64,000 bases of DNA from Sindora glabra. Lineage: Eukaryota > Streptophyta > Magnoliopsida > Fabales > Fabaceae. Under the pieces are notes generated by a model. That model searched no databases and was not told where the DNA came from. It saw only the letters and a program-made list of their open reading frames with translations. Shown here piece by piece: positions 62,790 to 64,000 of this stretch. The DNA lies in the NCBI GenBank assembly GCA_020226215.1, contig CM035233.1, forward strand, positions 4,588,001-4,652,000. The letters run 5' to 3'. Position numbers and translations under genes: made by a program. Within the stretch, counting starts at the first letter, position 1; each line of letters starts with the position of its first letter.

Positions 62790-64000
62790 GAACTTTCTTA
62801 AGTTCTAGCAACTTAACATTCAAAACATCATGTATCTAATGATAACAAAAATTAATATGTTTCAACCTTGTATGAAAAGTAGAATTTTTACCAACGTGTA
62901 TTGCACTCTGATTGTCATAAAGCAAGATATAGCGATCTTGCTTAAATCCAAGTTCTTGAAGAAACTTCTTCATTCATAATGACTCTTTACATGCTTCAAT
63001 TGCTACAATAAATTTTACCTATATTGTTGAAAGAGTAACATATTTTTACAATCTGAACTACCATGCCACAACTCCCTCTACAAATTTGATCAAATAAGTA
63101 GAAGTAGACTTATTAGAATCAATATCTCTAACTAAATATGCATCAGTGAAATGGTTAGCAAAGGTTTTTCATCTTCAAAACATAAGATTAAATTAGCTAT
63201 ACCTTAAAGATATCTCACAATCTATTTTACAGCATTCTCATGCTTTTTACCTAGATTTGAGAGAAATGACTTACTATACCAATAACATGAGTAATGTTAG
63301 GTTTAGTACATACCATGGCATAGATAAACTTCTAACTATTGAGGCACATGAAATTCTTTCCATATCTTGTTGTTCTTTATTTATAGTTGGACATCGCTTA
63401 ATACTCAATTTAAAATGAGTAGTAAGAGGACTTGAAATAACTTTGACATTTTTCATGCCAAACCTCTTTGATATATTTCTTTTGTAATAAATAAAGCTTT
63501 CTTGTACTTCTATCCTGAGTAATTATTATGCCCAAAATTTATTTTTCCTAACCTAGATCTTTCATAGCAAAAGACTTACTCAATTGTTTCTTCAATTCAG
63601 TAATTCTCATAACATTTTTGTTAACAATTAGAATGTCATTAACATAGAGCAAAAGAATGATAAAATTATTATTAGAGAATTTTTGAATAAATATACAGTA
63701 ATCAAAGGTTATCTTATGATAACCTTGCTCCCTTATAACTAACTTAAACTTTTTGTACCATTGTTTAGAAGTCTGTTTTAACCCATAAAGACTTTTCCTC
63801 AATTTGCAAACATAGTTTTCTTTTTCTTTCACTTCAAAACCTTTTGATTGCTCCATGTAAATCTCTTCTTCTAAATCACCATGAAGAAAAGATGTCTTCA
63901 CATCCATCTATTTAACTTCTAGATCAAGACTAGCTGCTAAACCGATAATTATGCAAATAGAAGACATCTTCACAATAAGAGAAAAAATTTACTAAAGTCA
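62690..64000 (-). pseudogene. Copia pol: reverse transcriptase and RNase H, broken
   Basis: The reverse transcriptase segment enters from the right edge (LAASLDLEVK, stop, MDVKTSFLHGDLEEEIYMEQ). It continues open to 63548 with LYGLKQTSKQWYKKF. The catalytic YVDD box reads YVND (LLLYVNDILIV), so the first of the two Asp is lost. A second open piece at 63274-63456 (PLTTHFKLSIKRCPT) and frame-shifted pieces match the connection and RNase H. Near 62870-62930 are DNQSAIH and HTRLKHIN, and near 62770-62800 HADDNGAD, the usual RNase H end. Stops and frameshifts occur throughout. Confidence 0.85.

Larger units (their letters stand above)
61583..64000 (-). mobile_element. Ty1-copia LTR retrotransposon, 3' part (runs off the right edge)
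   Basis: On the minus strand the order is reverse transcriptase, RNase H, polypurine tract and 3' LTR, reading from 64000 downwards. The 5' half lies outside the window. It inserted into the third unit of the 413-bp array. The 5-base sequence next to the LTR end is AAAGT (61578-61582); its partner duplication would be at the unseen other end. Confidence 0.85.

Noticed and set aside
1..64000. An undescribed defence, biosynthetic or mobile system
   Set aside because: Every multi-gene unit found is a known transposon class, and the two non-transposon genes are unrelated and not clustered.

Overview
The window looks like repeat-dense nuclear DNA of a eudicot plant. It is very AT-rich, its one readable intact gene resembles a plant-specific protein family, a second gene has plant-type introns, and nearly everything else is plant transposon: an L1-type LINE, several CACTA (En/Spm) DNA transposons, long terminal repeats (LTRs), a Ty1-copia element, miniature elements and one SINE-like sequence. 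I cannot name the genus. I found no operon, CRISPR array, phage or other prokaryotic system.

Layout. 0.4-5.9 kb is a dead LINE on + (DUF4283/CCHC ORF1, endonuclease, reverse transcriptase, RNase H), itself interrupted by a 0.43-kb insertion. 7.3-10.2 kb on - is a five-exon ABHD17-type alpha/beta hydrolase gene with a nonsense codon and a one-base frame loss at the first splice junction, so it reads as a young unprocessed pseudogene. 12.2-13.5 kb carries a CACTA-like end related to a second copy near 53-56 kb. 16126-25520 is a structurally complete CACTA element (matching CACTA ends, TAT target duplication, subterminal repeat arrays, TNP2 and En/Spm Transposase_24 genes) whose genes are riddled with stops; it sits inside an older AT-rich inverted-repeat element.

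30.6-41.1 kb is a nested stack. The TNP2 gene of a second CACTA is split by an LTR-like insertion (TG...CA ends, ATATA duplication, 30732-37281). That insertion contains a third CACTA (32691-35596), which carries a tRNA-type SINE-like sequence with good A and B boxes.

46.2-57.1 kb is a tandem duplication of a roughly 3.25-kb unit. The right copy has gained three insertions that the left copy lacks, which gives built-in empty sites and a relative order of events. 58.9-59.35 kb (-) is the only apparently intact gene, a 161-residue basic protein of unknown function. 60.7-61.6 kb is a tandem array of about 413-bp units cut by the LTR of a Ty1-copia element that continues past the right edge.

Nothing here works together as a pathway. 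The biological story is layered transposition followed by decay, with many stops of the kind produced by C-to-T change at methylated sites.
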